Origin: Ktedonobacteraceae bacterium
Lineage (GTDB): Bacteria; Chloroflexota; Ktedonobacteria; Ktedonobacterales; Ktedonobacteraceae
Direction of reading: 5' to 3'
DNA: 6,866 nt
Assembly (NCBI GenBank): GCA_014896635.1
Contig: JADBKA010000252.1
Span: 1 to 6,866 of the forward strand
Shown: positions 1 through 4,930 of the stretch, one piece after another
Numbering within the stretch: position 1 is the first letter of the stretch
Layout of the letters: each line of letters starts with the position of its first letter
Notes under the pieces: generated by a model
Told to the model about the DNA's origin: nothing
Databases searched by the model: none
What the model saw: only the letters and a program-made list of their open reading frames with translations
Program-made: the position numbers and the translations under genes

Positions 1-166
1 TCTGGGCTGCCAGCAGAGGTGGAATATATTTTGCCAGTGACATGGGAATAGGCGGTATCACACAATAGGTGGCGTAGACAGCACGCGGATTACTCGAACT
101 GCGGGCAACCAGGATCGCATGCCCCTTCGGGTTTTGCGAGCTACCTCGTAAAAACGTTATAGCCAT
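1..166 (-). CDS. N-terminal part of an unidentified conserved-looking protein (runs off left edge)
   Basis: An ATG at 164-166 on the minus strand opens a frame that stays open to the window edge (55 codons seen). It begins MAITFLRGSSQNPKGHAILV and continues through a Pro-rich stretch, VIPPIPMSLAKYIPPLLAAQ. A strong Shine-Dalgarno, GGAGGA on the minus strand at 177-182, lies 10 bases upstream of the ATG, which supports a real start. The gene is co-directional with the TPR gene and begins 166 bp after its stop, so the two could share a transcript, although a long hairpin separates them. I see no signal peptide or catalytic motif in the visible part. The reading looks like a conserved hypothetical protein, but I cannot name the family. 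The C-terminal part lies outside the window. Confidence 0.6.
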   Translation of the reverse strand, partial: MAITFLRGSSQNPKGHAILVARSSSNPRAVYATYCVIPPIPMSLAKYIPPLLAAQ

Positions 167-191
167 AACGAAGAGTTCCTCCGGTTACAGT

Positions 192-227
192 AGGACATCC
201 TTTGCACTGCCACAAAGTAGATGTCCT
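192..227. other. Long inverted repeat / hairpin between the TPR gene and the left-edge gene
   Basis: The arms are AGGACATC at 192-199 plus CTTTG at 200-204, pairing with CAAAG at 213-217 and GATGTCCT at 220-227. The loop is eight bases and there is a two-base bulge (TA, 218-219), giving 13 perfect pairs in total. It sits 10 bp upstream of the Shine-Dalgarno of the left-edge gene. On the minus strand no T-run follows, so it is not a classical intrinsic terminator. An operator, a processing site or a leader structure are alternatives. Confidence 0.5.
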
Positions 228-332
228 CTTCCATCTCTTGCTCTCTTTCTGCCCTGCCCTTTTCTCTTGTCTCGTTCCAGTGACTGAAGGCTGCGAGAAA
301 GCTTTTCTATTGTCTCATGAGTGGCCCCACAA

Positions 333-2573
333 TTACAATCCCTGGCGCAGGCGTTCCAGGCGCCTGATCAGGTCCTGGTAATAGCGCCGTTCCTCCTCGC
401 TGAGATCCTCTCCGCTGGTAGGGAGCGTTTCCTGGTAGGCGCGCAGCGAGCGTTCGAGATCGGCTTTGCCGGCAATGCTGGCGAATCTCTGTAATAATGA
501 GCGGCCCCGCTCGCCCTGCTGGAGGCGAACATCGGTGATTGCAGCCTGGACATATAATTCAGCATACTGGCGCAGGAAGTTTCCCCACAGCTCAGGTCTG
601 CTTAAAGAGTTCAGGACTTGCTCAACGCGGGCCAGTGCCTGCGTCTGTTCTTCCCTGGCGCGTTCCAGTTCGCCATGCTCCAGGTAAAGCGTACCTCGTG
701 CCGAATGGGTATCGGCGATGCCGAGCGGTCGCTGCTGCTGCTGGTAGAGGTTCAGAGCCTGCTCAAATGCTTTGAGAGCTTTGTCCTGTTCACCCTGGGC
801 GCGGTAAATCAACCCTTGCGTCAGCAGAGCATCGGCCTGTCCCAGAGCGTCGCCCACTTGCTCAAAGCGCAGCAGCGCGGCTTTGCAGTTTTCCAATGCC
901 TCATCTGTCTGCCCCTGTCCAACATTGACCTGAGCCGTTCCCAGCAGTGCCTCGCCATCTCCGCCGGTTTGCTCAAGAAGCTGGAACTGGCGACCTGCCG
1001 CAAGAAAGGTTTCCATCGCCGCTGTCAGGTTCCCCTGTGCCAGGCGTGCCTGCGCCTGACCCAGCAATGCCCTGGCGGCCTGGAGTGGCTCCTGGTGGCC
1101 TTCTGCCTGGTTATAGGCGTCGCTGAAACGCGCCTCAGCCTGAGCGAAATTGCCCTGTGCCAGCAAGAGCTGTCCCTCGATGGTGGCGATAAGCGCGGTG
1201 AGGTGCGCGGCCAGTACGTTCTTCTCCAGCGCCTGGGTAGCCAGTGCAAGATGCTGTTCGGCCTCACTCAGATTCCCGCCAATAATTGCTAGCCAGGCCA
1301 GCCCGGCTTCGGCTTCGGCACGCTGCCGTGCGCTTGCTTTCTCATCCAGCGACTCCAGTTGTACAAGAGCATCGCTGTAGAATGCCCTGGCCTGACCGCT
1401 CTGGCCCTGCTGGCGATGGATGTCAGCCAGGCCCAGCAGGGTTCGGCTCTCAATAGGAGCATTATGAAAAGTATGAGCCTGCCGGCGGGCGTCATTGAAC
1501 GTGTGGATAGCTCTTTCCAGCAGACCGCGCTGTGCCTGGATAAGACCCAGAACTGCTGTTGCCTCAACCAGTCCCAGCGGATAGGGAATAGCCTTATACG
1601 TGCGAATCGCACGCTCCACCATTGAGTTTGCATAAGTGAGCTGGCCGCGACGCAGGTGAATTGTTCCTAGAAGGTAACTCGCATTGGCGCTGCCGAGCGC
1701 ATTGCGTCGATCTGTATAGATCTGAAGCGCCGACTGGGCGCCGGTCAAAGCCTGCTCGATCTGTCCCTGAAGGGAGTTGATGTGCGCCAGGCCCAGGCTG
1801 GCATCGGCCTGGCCCAGCTCGTACTCGATAGTGCGGGCCGTATTCAGCGCAGCCGCCAGAATTTCAGCAGCCTCGTCAAGGCGCTCCTGGCCAATCAGAA
1901 TACGCCCCAGCCCCACCTGGGCATCGACGGTCCCATAGGTATCGCCAGTCCCCTGGTAGATAGCCAGCGCACGGCGATACGCCTGTTCTGCCTCCGCAGG
2001 TTGGTGAGAAAAGAGCTGGATATCGGCGAGGCTGCGGCTGGCATCGGCTTGCTGAATGCGCTCGTTGGCCTCGTCGTAGAGACGAATGGCCTCCTGGTAA
2101 TGGCCGGTTGCATCACTGATATTGCCGCGCTGGAGTTCGATATGCCCCAGCGCCAGTTCGGTGTTGCCGATGCCTTTGCCATAATGATGCGTACGATACA
2201 GGCGCTGAGCCGCCTGGTAGGCATCCTGAGCGCGATCAAGGCGAGCCAGTTGACGCTCGATATGACCCAGAGAAAGCGCGCTGGTCGCCTCGTTCAGGGG
2301 GCGTCCTGCGTCTCGGTACCATTTCATGGCGCGCTGGTAGCTGGTCACTGCCTGTTCGAGCTGGTTGTTCTGCGTTTGAATCTCGGCGATCATCGCACGG
2401 CAATCGCCGGCGCGTTTAAAGTCACCGAGCAGGCGAAAGCGTACTTCAGCATCTCCGAAAGCCTCGCTGGCCTTCTCTAGCTTCCCGTCACTGTAAGCTG
2501 TAAAAGCATCCTGCACTCGTTGTTCTGCCAGTTGTCGGTCTTTGCTGCGACTTTCCTGTTCATGTGTCGTCAT
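333..2573 (-). CDS. Large all-TPR repeat protein (746 aa)
   Basis: The protein consists of about 15-16 tandem tetratricopeptide-type repeats of roughly 40 residues (about residues 18-650). Each follows the pattern A..LG.I....G....A...Y..A...Y, for example ALSLGHIERQ followed by LDRAQDAYQAAQRLY. The period is 40 rather than the classical 34, as in TPR_12/kinesin-light-chain-like arrays. There is no signal peptide or membrane segment, so it is probably cytoplasmic. The last 95 or so residues are helical and charged (FLRQYAELYVQAAITDVRLQ, then RGRSLLQRFASI). They resemble the linker that follows TPRs in CHAT-protease proteins, but no CHAT domain follows. TPR arrays of this kind are protein-interaction scaffolds, and the partner cannot be read from sequence. 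The start at 2573 follows a weak GAGG 11 bases upstream. A near-consensus promoter lies about 165 bp upstream. Confidence is high for a real gene and low for any specific role. Confidence 0.9.
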   Translation of the reverse strand: MTTHEQESRSKDRQLAEQRVQDAFTAYSDGKLEKASEAFGDAEVRFRLLGDFKRAGDCRAMIAEIQTQNNQLEQAVTSYQRAMKWYRDAGRPLNEATSALSLGHIERQLARLDRAQDAYQAAQRLYRTHHYGKGIGNTELALGHIELQRGNISDATGHYQEAIRLYDEANERIQQADASRSLADIQLFSHQPAEAEQAYRRALAIYQGTGDTYGTVDAQVGLGRILIGQERLDEAAEILAAALNTARTIEYELGQADASLGLAHINSLQGQIEQALTGAQSALQIYTDRRNALGSANASYLLGTIHLRRGQLTYANSMVERAIRTYKAIPYPLGLVEATAVLGLIQAQRGLLERAIHTFNDARRQAHTFHNAPIESRTLLGLADIHRQQGQSGQARAFYSDALVQLESLDEKASARQRAEAEAGLAWLAIIGGNLSEAEQHLALATQALEKNVLAAHLTALIATIEGQLLLAQGNFAQAEARFSDAYNQAEGHQEPLQAARALLGQAQARLAQGNLTAAMETFLAAGRQFQLLEQTGGDGEALLGTAQVNVGQGQTDEALENCKAALLRFEQVGDALGQADALLTQGLIYRAQGEQDKALKAFEQALNLYQQQQRPLGIADTHSARGTLYLEHGELERAREEQTQALARVEQVLNSLSRPELWGNFLRQYAELYVQAAITDVRLQQGERGRSLLQRFASIAGKADLERSLRAYQETLPTSGEDLSEEERRYYQDLIRRLERLRQGL

Positions 2574-2668
2574 AGCGGTTTTGCCTCAAACTACCTTGTC
2601 CCTGGATGGTCAGAGAGACATGAGACAGGTTTTTGCTCACCGCCTGTGGCGGGGCAGATCTCAGTGTC

Positions 2669-2704
2669 TATCAAATAGTGTCCTCCAGGACTGATCTATG
2701 GATA
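2669..2704 (-). other. Imperfect stem-loop in the TPR gene 5' leader
   Basis: Nested complementary blocks occur in order: TATC (2669-2672), ATAG (2675-2678), GTCCT (2680-2684), AGGAC (2687-2691), CTAT (2696-2699) and GATA (2701-2704). They can fold into one interrupted stem with a two-base loop. It lies inside the predicted 160-nt untranslated leader of the TPR gene. A smaller CCGCC/GGCGG hairpin is present at 2640-2652. A competing pairing (GATC at 2658 with the copy near 2693) is possible. No known riboswitch is recognised. Confidence 0.35.
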
Positions 2705-2738
2705 CTCGCGCAGTGAGTGGTTGCCGGTATTATCTCTC

Positions 2739-2767
2739 ATTGTAGTGCGTCGGTTCGTGAAAGTCAA
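2739..2767 (-). promoter_or_regulatory. Predicted sigma70-type promoter of the TPR gene
   Basis: On the minus strand, TTGACT (plus 2762-2767) is followed by a 17-base spacer and TACAAT (plus 2739-2744). Each hexamer matches the consensus in 5 of 6 positions. It points toward the TPR start at 2573 and implies a leader of about 160 nt. It is back-to-back with the promoter at 2799-2826, with 31 bp between the two -35 boxes. Confidence 0.55.
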
Positions 2768-2798
2768 AAGCCTGACACAGGTCATTGCCACAACCCGG

Positions 2799-2826
2799 TC
2801 CACAGGCGAGCAGTTCGTGATATAAT
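2799..2826 (+). promoter_or_regulatory. Predicted sigma70-type promoter of the cNMP-binding-domain gene
   Basis: A perfect TATAAT -10 box is at 2821-2826. A weaker -35 box, TCCACA (4 of 6), is at 2799-2804, with a 16-bp spacer. It points to the gene starting at 2933 and implies a 100-nt leader. The octamer GTTCGTGA occurs just before the -10 (2813-2820) and again 60 bp upstream (2753-2760). Confidence 0.55.
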
Positions 2827-2843
2827 GAGACCGGCCTTGATAG

Positions 2844-2878
2844 CCTGCTGGCAGCAACACTATTCCTCTGCCAGCGGG
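2844..2878 (+). other. Stem-loop in the 5' leader of the cNMP-binding-domain gene
   Basis: CCTGCTGGCAG (2844-2854) and CTGCCAGCGGG (2868-2878) are complementary at 10 of 11 positions, with a 13-base loop. The structure lies between the predicted promoter and the start codon. No T-run follows directly, so it does not look like a terminator. A leader structure or a protein-binding site are both possible. Confidence 0.4.
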
Positions 2879-2905
2879 TGAGATATCCCCTGTACCAGCA
2901 TTCCA

Positions 2906-2919
2906 TTCATTTGAATGAA
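2906..2919. other. Palindrome just upstream of the 2933 ribosome-binding site
   Basis: TTCATT (2906-2911), a two-base centre TG, and AATGAA (2914-2919) form a perfect 6+6 palindrome. It touches the Shine-Dalgarno GAAAGGCGG (2917-2925), so folding or binding there could affect translation. This is suggestive only. Confidence 0.3.
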
Positions 2920-2925
2920 AGGCGG
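2917..2925 (+). promoter_or_regulatory. Ribosome-binding site deciding the 2933 start
   Basis: GAAAGGCGG closely resembles the canonical GAAAGGAGG and is 7 bases before the ATG at 2933. It lies inside the coding region that would result from the upstream ATG at 2915, which argues against that start. Confidence 0.6.
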
Positions 2926-2932
2926 CAATCTG

Positions 2933-3367
2933 ATGACAAACGAAGAATTCCTCGCGCGGGTCGATCTCTTTTCAACATTGAGCAAAAAGGAAATTCAGAC
3001 ACTGGTCCGTAGCTGCCAGGAGCGTCGGTATGCAGCCGGCGAGATACTTTTCTCGCAAGGTGACCCTGGTGTTGGCCTGTATGTGATTCAAAGCGGCCGG
3101 GTGAGCGTCACCCAGGCGCCCAATCCTGACAAAGCGGAAGAGAAAATCGCGGAGCTAGGCGAAGGCGATGTACTGGGAGAAATGGCCCTGCTGGATGAAC
3201 TGCCTCGTTCGGCGACAGCCACAGCAGTAGAGGATGTGGTAGCGCTGCTCCTGCCGGTGTGGGAGTTTCGTGCCACGCTGCGCAATAACCCCGACATCGC
3301 GCTCAGTCTGCTAGCAGTTCTGAGCCGGCGCCTGCGTAAGGCAGAACGGCGTGTTCACGAGGTGTAA
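2933..3367 (+). CDS. Stand-alone cyclic-nucleotide-binding-domain protein, no HTH (144 aa)
   Basis: This is a single Crp-type cNMP-binding beta-roll. It opens with the usual N-terminal helix (EEFLARVDLFSTLSKKEIQ), then the beta-barrel signature (YAAGEILFSQGDPGVGLYVI). The phosphate-binding cassette is at residues 82-95 (GEMALLDELPRSAT), with the Gly-Glu and Arg residues that normally contact the cyclic phosphate. The chain ends after the C-helix (SLLAVLSRRLRKAERRVHEV). Crp/Fnr regulators carry about 80 more residues with a helix-turn-helix, which is absent here, so direct DNA binding is unlikely. It may instead sense cAMP, c-di-GMP or a similar ligand and signal through a partner; this is inference. 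I chose the ATG at 2933 because GAAAGGCGG lies 7 bases before it; an in-frame ATG at 2915 would add six residues but overlaps that site. Its last 13 bases overlap the convergent nrdR gene. Confidence 0.88.
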   Translation: MTNEEFLARVDLFSTLSKKEIQTLVRSCQERRYAAGEILFSQGDPGVGLYVIQSGRVSVTQAPNPDKAEEKIAELGEGDVLGEMALLDELPRSATATAVEDVVALLLPVWEFRATLRNNPDIALSLLAVLSRRLRKAERRVHEV

Positions 3368-3858
3368 GTGTCAGTATCATGCTGCTCTTCGGAAAGGAGA
3401 GCGGCGGGCTTTTCCCGGTTCAGGAGTTTTTGTATTTCCTCAAACATCGTTTCGACGTCTGTAAAGGAACGGTAGACGCTGGCAAAACGAATATAAGCGA
3501 TTTTATCCATGTGGCGCAGTCGCTCCATCACCTGTTCACCGATCACGTTGCTGGGGATTTCCTGCTTGCCGGTACGGTAGAGATCCTGCTCGATCTCTTC
3601 AACCACTCGCTCAATCTCTCCCGCCGGCAGCGGGCGCTTTTCGCAGGCTTTGCGAATGCCTGCGGCGAGCTTCTGCCGGTCGAAAGGCTCGCGGCGCTGG
3701 TCGCGTTTAATCACCATCAGGTGGAACTGCTCCACTCGTTCGTAGGTGCTGAAACGGCCTTTGCACCGTTCACACTCGCGCCTGCGATGGATGGCGTCCC
3801 CGATGTCGCGTGAGTCTTTCACGCGCGATTCTGTTCCTCCGCAAAATGGGCATTTCAC
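3355..3858 (-). CDS. nrdR: NrdR, repressor of ribonucleotide reductase genes (167 aa)
   Basis: The N-terminus is a zinc ribbon with Cys3/Cys6 (MKCPFCGG) and Cys29/Cys32 (CERCKGRF), followed by the typical FSTYERVE. An ATP-cone domain spans about residues 48-137, starting VIKRDQRREPFDRQKL and ending IAYIRFASVYRSF. This is the full NrdR architecture. NrdR proteins bind ATP/dATP through the cone and repress nrd operons at paired NrdR boxes. The start codon is GTG (3856-3858), preceded by GGGGA six bases upstream. The about 15-residue Thr/Asp/Glu-rich tail (LSEEQHDTDTYTS) extends past the usual family end and overlaps the convergent cNMP-domain gene by 13 bp. No ribonucleotide reductase gene is in the window, so its targets are elsewhere. 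Confidence 0.96.
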   Translation of the reverse strand: MKCPFCGGTESRVKDSRDIGDAIHRRRECERCKGRFSTYERVEQFHLMVIKRDQRREPFDRQKLAAGIRKACEKRPLPAGEIERVVEEIEQDLYRTGKQEIPSNVIGEQVMERLRHMDKIAYIRFASVYRSFTDVETMFEEIQKLLNREKPAALLSEEQHDTDTYTS

Positions 3859-3892
3859 AACTGGTCCCCGTAGTGTTCTGAGTAGGATAAGG

Positions 3893-3929
3893 ACGGTGGG
3901 ATAGAGTATTGTTCATTCTATCACACCGT
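3893..3929. promoter_or_regulatory. Inverted repeat over the nrdR promoter, likely operator
   Basis: ACGGTGGGATAGA (3893-3905) and TCTATCACACCGT (3917-3929) are complementary at 12 of 13 positions around an 11-bp centre. The repeat covers the predicted -10 box (3915-3920) and the predicted transcription start (near 3908) of nrdR. It does not resemble the published NrdR-box consensus (acaCwAtATaTwGtgt), so the regulator is probably another protein. As RNA, only one arm plus part of the centre would be transcribed, which favours a DNA operator over a hairpin. Confidence 0.55.
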
Positions 3930-3943
3930 CGTCCCCACGCCAA
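3915..3943 (-). promoter_or_regulatory. Predicted sigma70-type promoter of nrdR
   Basis: On the minus strand, TTGGCG (plus 3938-3943, 4 of 6) is followed by exactly 17 bases and TAGAAT (plus 3915-3920, 5 of 6). It predicts a leader of about 50 nt before the GTG at 3858. Confidence 0.5.
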
Positions 3944-4165
3944 CGGAGATTTTCCTCGCTCCCAGGGCTGGTGCAAAGTTCTCTCCATCCTCTGCAACAG
4001 AGGAGAAAAAGAAGTTTTTTGGGGACACCCCGAAGCCTCCGCCAGGGGGCTGAGCGCCCTCTGGACCCCCGCTTTGGTTTTTCTTCCCAACTTTGCCGCT
4101 TCATCACTTTTTAAGCAGATCAGATATCGGATGACAGGCAGGAGAACCAGCCGGGCTGGCAAAGA
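3944..4165. other. Non-coding stretch with hairpins between nrdR promoter and the 4166 gene
   Basis: I see no believable gene here; the open frames lack a ribosome-binding site and any recognisable protein character. It holds a perfect 7-bp hairpin with a 3-base loop (TCCTCTG at 3988-3994, CAGAGGA at 3998-4004), then the GC-rich element at 4021-4070, described separately. No structure is followed by a T-run on the minus strand, so no clear terminator for the 4166 gene is visible. Confidence 0.5.
4021..4070. repeat. GC-rich double-hairpin element, possible dispersed repeat
   Basis: A GGGG-ACA-CCCC hairpin (4021-4031) is followed by a larger stem. In that stem CCAGGGGGC (4042-4050) pairs with GCCCTCTGG (4056-4064) at 8 of 9 positions around a five-base loop, and the element ends in CCCCC. 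It is flanked by T-rich tracts (4015-4020 and 4077-4084), and its composition is unlike the neighbouring genes. Short 'gggtcc-stem-ggacccc' modules like this are often dispersed intergenic repeats (REP/MITE-like). Only one copy is in this window, so the repeat status is an inference. Confidence 0.4.
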
Positions 4166-4465
4166 TCAGACAAGGGCCGGCGCAACAACCTGCGTCTGCG
4201 CAGTTCCCACACCATTCGCCACCCGCGCCGGAATCTGCTCCTTCTGTGCAGTGTCTGCTGGAGACACGCTCTTTCGACGCACAACGGCCCCCTCCGGGCG
4301 CTGCTTGCCCACGTAGCCGGAGCGCAGGCGAGAATCTTCGCGCCAGTAGGCATACCAGTAGGGACCATGCCCCTGTCCGTTGCGACAGGTGCTGCACGAT
4401 GTTTTGCCACACTTGCGGAATTGCAGTTGATAGGTAATATGCTGATTACTCGGTATCTTTGCCAT
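4166..4465 (-). CDS. Small DUF6788-like Cys-containing protein (99 aa)
   Basis: The first 55 residues carry the signature YQLQFRKCGKTSCSTC, then GHGPYWYAYWRE and YVGK. Cys19, Cys24 and Cys27 precede the aromatic GPYWYAYW block. This matches my memory of the small DUF6788-type family (pattern RRCGK..C.C......GPYWY.YW), whose function is unknown; the Cys cluster suggests metal binding or a structural knuckle. The C-terminal 40 residues (Ala/Val/Gln-rich) look unstructured. The ATG at 4463-4465 follows GAGTGG with 6 bases between. An extended -10 promoter candidate lies about 60 bp upstream. The gene stands alone between a non-coding region and a pseudogene. It is sometimes worth considering such proteins as mobile-element cargo, but nothing here proves that. 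Confidence 0.65.
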   Translation of the reverse strand: MAKIPSNQHITYQLQFRKCGKTSCSTCRNGQGHGPYWYAYWREDSRLRSGYVGKQRPEGAVVRRKSVSPADTAQKEQIPARVANGVGTAQTQVVAPALV

Positions 4466-4526
4466 AACAAACCACTCTTACCCTTCCACAAAACTAGAAA
4501 AATCGACATACACAACCCGTGTCACT

Positions 4527-4535
4527 ATCATAGCA
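4527..4535 (-). promoter_or_regulatory. Possible extended -10 promoter for the 4166-4465 gene
   Basis: On the minus strand the sequence reads TGCTATGAT, an extended -10 (TGn followed by a 5-of-6 match to TATAAT). No good -35 hexamer is present at 16-18 bp, as is usual for extended -10 promoters. It implies a leader of about 55 nt. Confidence 0.35.
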
Positions 4536-4542
4536 TTCTCTG

Positions 4543-4707
4543 GTGAATATTCGATGAACCGGACATACAAGAAAATGAAAAATTGCTCATTTTAAAAGGC
4601 GAATCTTCCCCCTCTTGCGACTGCCCTATGACAGATTCTTCATGCCACATGGGAAATACTTGCAGACCAGCGAGTCGCGGCTGAAGATGCTATTGATGAA
4701 GCATGTA
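4543..4707. other. Unassigned stretch downstream of the GNAT remnant
   Basis: I cannot assign coding sequence here. It contains an AT-rich inverted repeat (AAAATGA at 4572-4578, TCATTTT at 4587-4593) that could fold at the end of a minus-strand transcript, but it has no GC-rich stem. A TTG-started open frame on the plus strand from 4615 to 4911 runs antisense to the GNAT remnant and looks like a shadow. The expected acetyl-CoA-binding half of the GNAT gene should lie here and is not recognisable in any minus-strand frame. Confidence 0.3.
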
Positions 4708-4920
4708 TCAAAACATGAAAGGATTTCCGAAGAAGTGGTGATGCAGCAGCAAGAAGCCCACGACCTGCTGACCCTGGCGGGCGACGTAGCCATGACACTC
4801 TTACTCTTGCACAATCTGGCTAATCAAGTTGTGCCTGCTTGCATTTCCAATCACCAGCGTGTCCAGAGCTACCATTTCCTCGATATCGCCCTCAAGCGCC
4901 AGGTCAATTGAGACGTTCAT
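4708..4920 (-). pseudogene. Broken GNAT-family N-acetyltransferase, N-terminal fragment
   Basis: From the ATG at 4918-4920 one frame reads MNVSIDLALEGDIEEMVALD and then TLVIGNASRHNLISQIVQE. It then hits TAA (4801-4803). After the stop the same frame continues as YVARQGQQVVGFLLLHHHFF GNPFM, and a second stop follows at 4708-4710. This matches the N-terminal half of GNAT acetyltransferases: an early 'D-I-x-x-L-x-x-L-D' helix, then the V-A-x-x-x-x-x-V-V-G-F beta hairpin. The acetyl-CoA-binding motif (RxxGxG/A) and everything after it are missing. A good ribosome-binding site (AGGTG, 5 bases before the ATG) remains. The gene is therefore a remnant, stopped by a nonsense change or small indel near 4801 and truncated or scrambled after 4711. 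It lies immediately downstream of the IS607 element's tnpB end, on the same strand. Only 39 residues could be made from the start codon. Confidence 0.6.
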
Positions 4921-4930
4921 TGCTCACCTG

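Noticed and set aside
618..2480. Long plus-strand open frames (618-1292 and 1782-2480) opposite the TPR gene
   Set aside because: They are antisense to a clear TPR coding region, lack ribosome-binding sites and have composition expected from the complement of Ala/Gln/Leu-rich repeats.
333..2573. DNA-level tandem repeat or CRISPR-like periodicity (recurring 'ctggtag', 'gccctgg' words)
   Set aside because: The periodicity is about 120 bp and follows the 40-residue TPR codon pattern; the units differ and there are no spacers, so it is protein repeat structure.
2574..2914. Canonical CRP site or NrdR box in the divergent intergenic region
   Set aside because: I looked for TGTGA-N6-TCACA and acaCwAtATaTwGtgt patterns and found no convincing match.
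3379..3813. Plus-strand open frame of 144 codons
   Set aside because: It is fully antisense to nrdR, which is unambiguous, and has no start signal.
3988..4020. Intrinsic terminator candidate (7-bp hairpin next to T/A runs)
   Set aside because: On the plus strand the stem is followed by A-rich sequence, and on the minus strand the T-rich tract precedes the stem, so polarity is wrong both ways.
3770..4412. Several open frames around the hairpin region (minus 3770-4162, 3913-4107, 4104-4412; plus 3909-4316)
   Set aside because: They cross promoter/hairpin DNA or other genes, have odd composition and no ribosome-binding site.
4615..4911. Plus-strand TTG-started 98-codon open frame
   Set aside because: It runs opposite the GNAT remnant, whose minus-strand reading explains the sequence better; there is no ribosome-binding site and no family resemblance.
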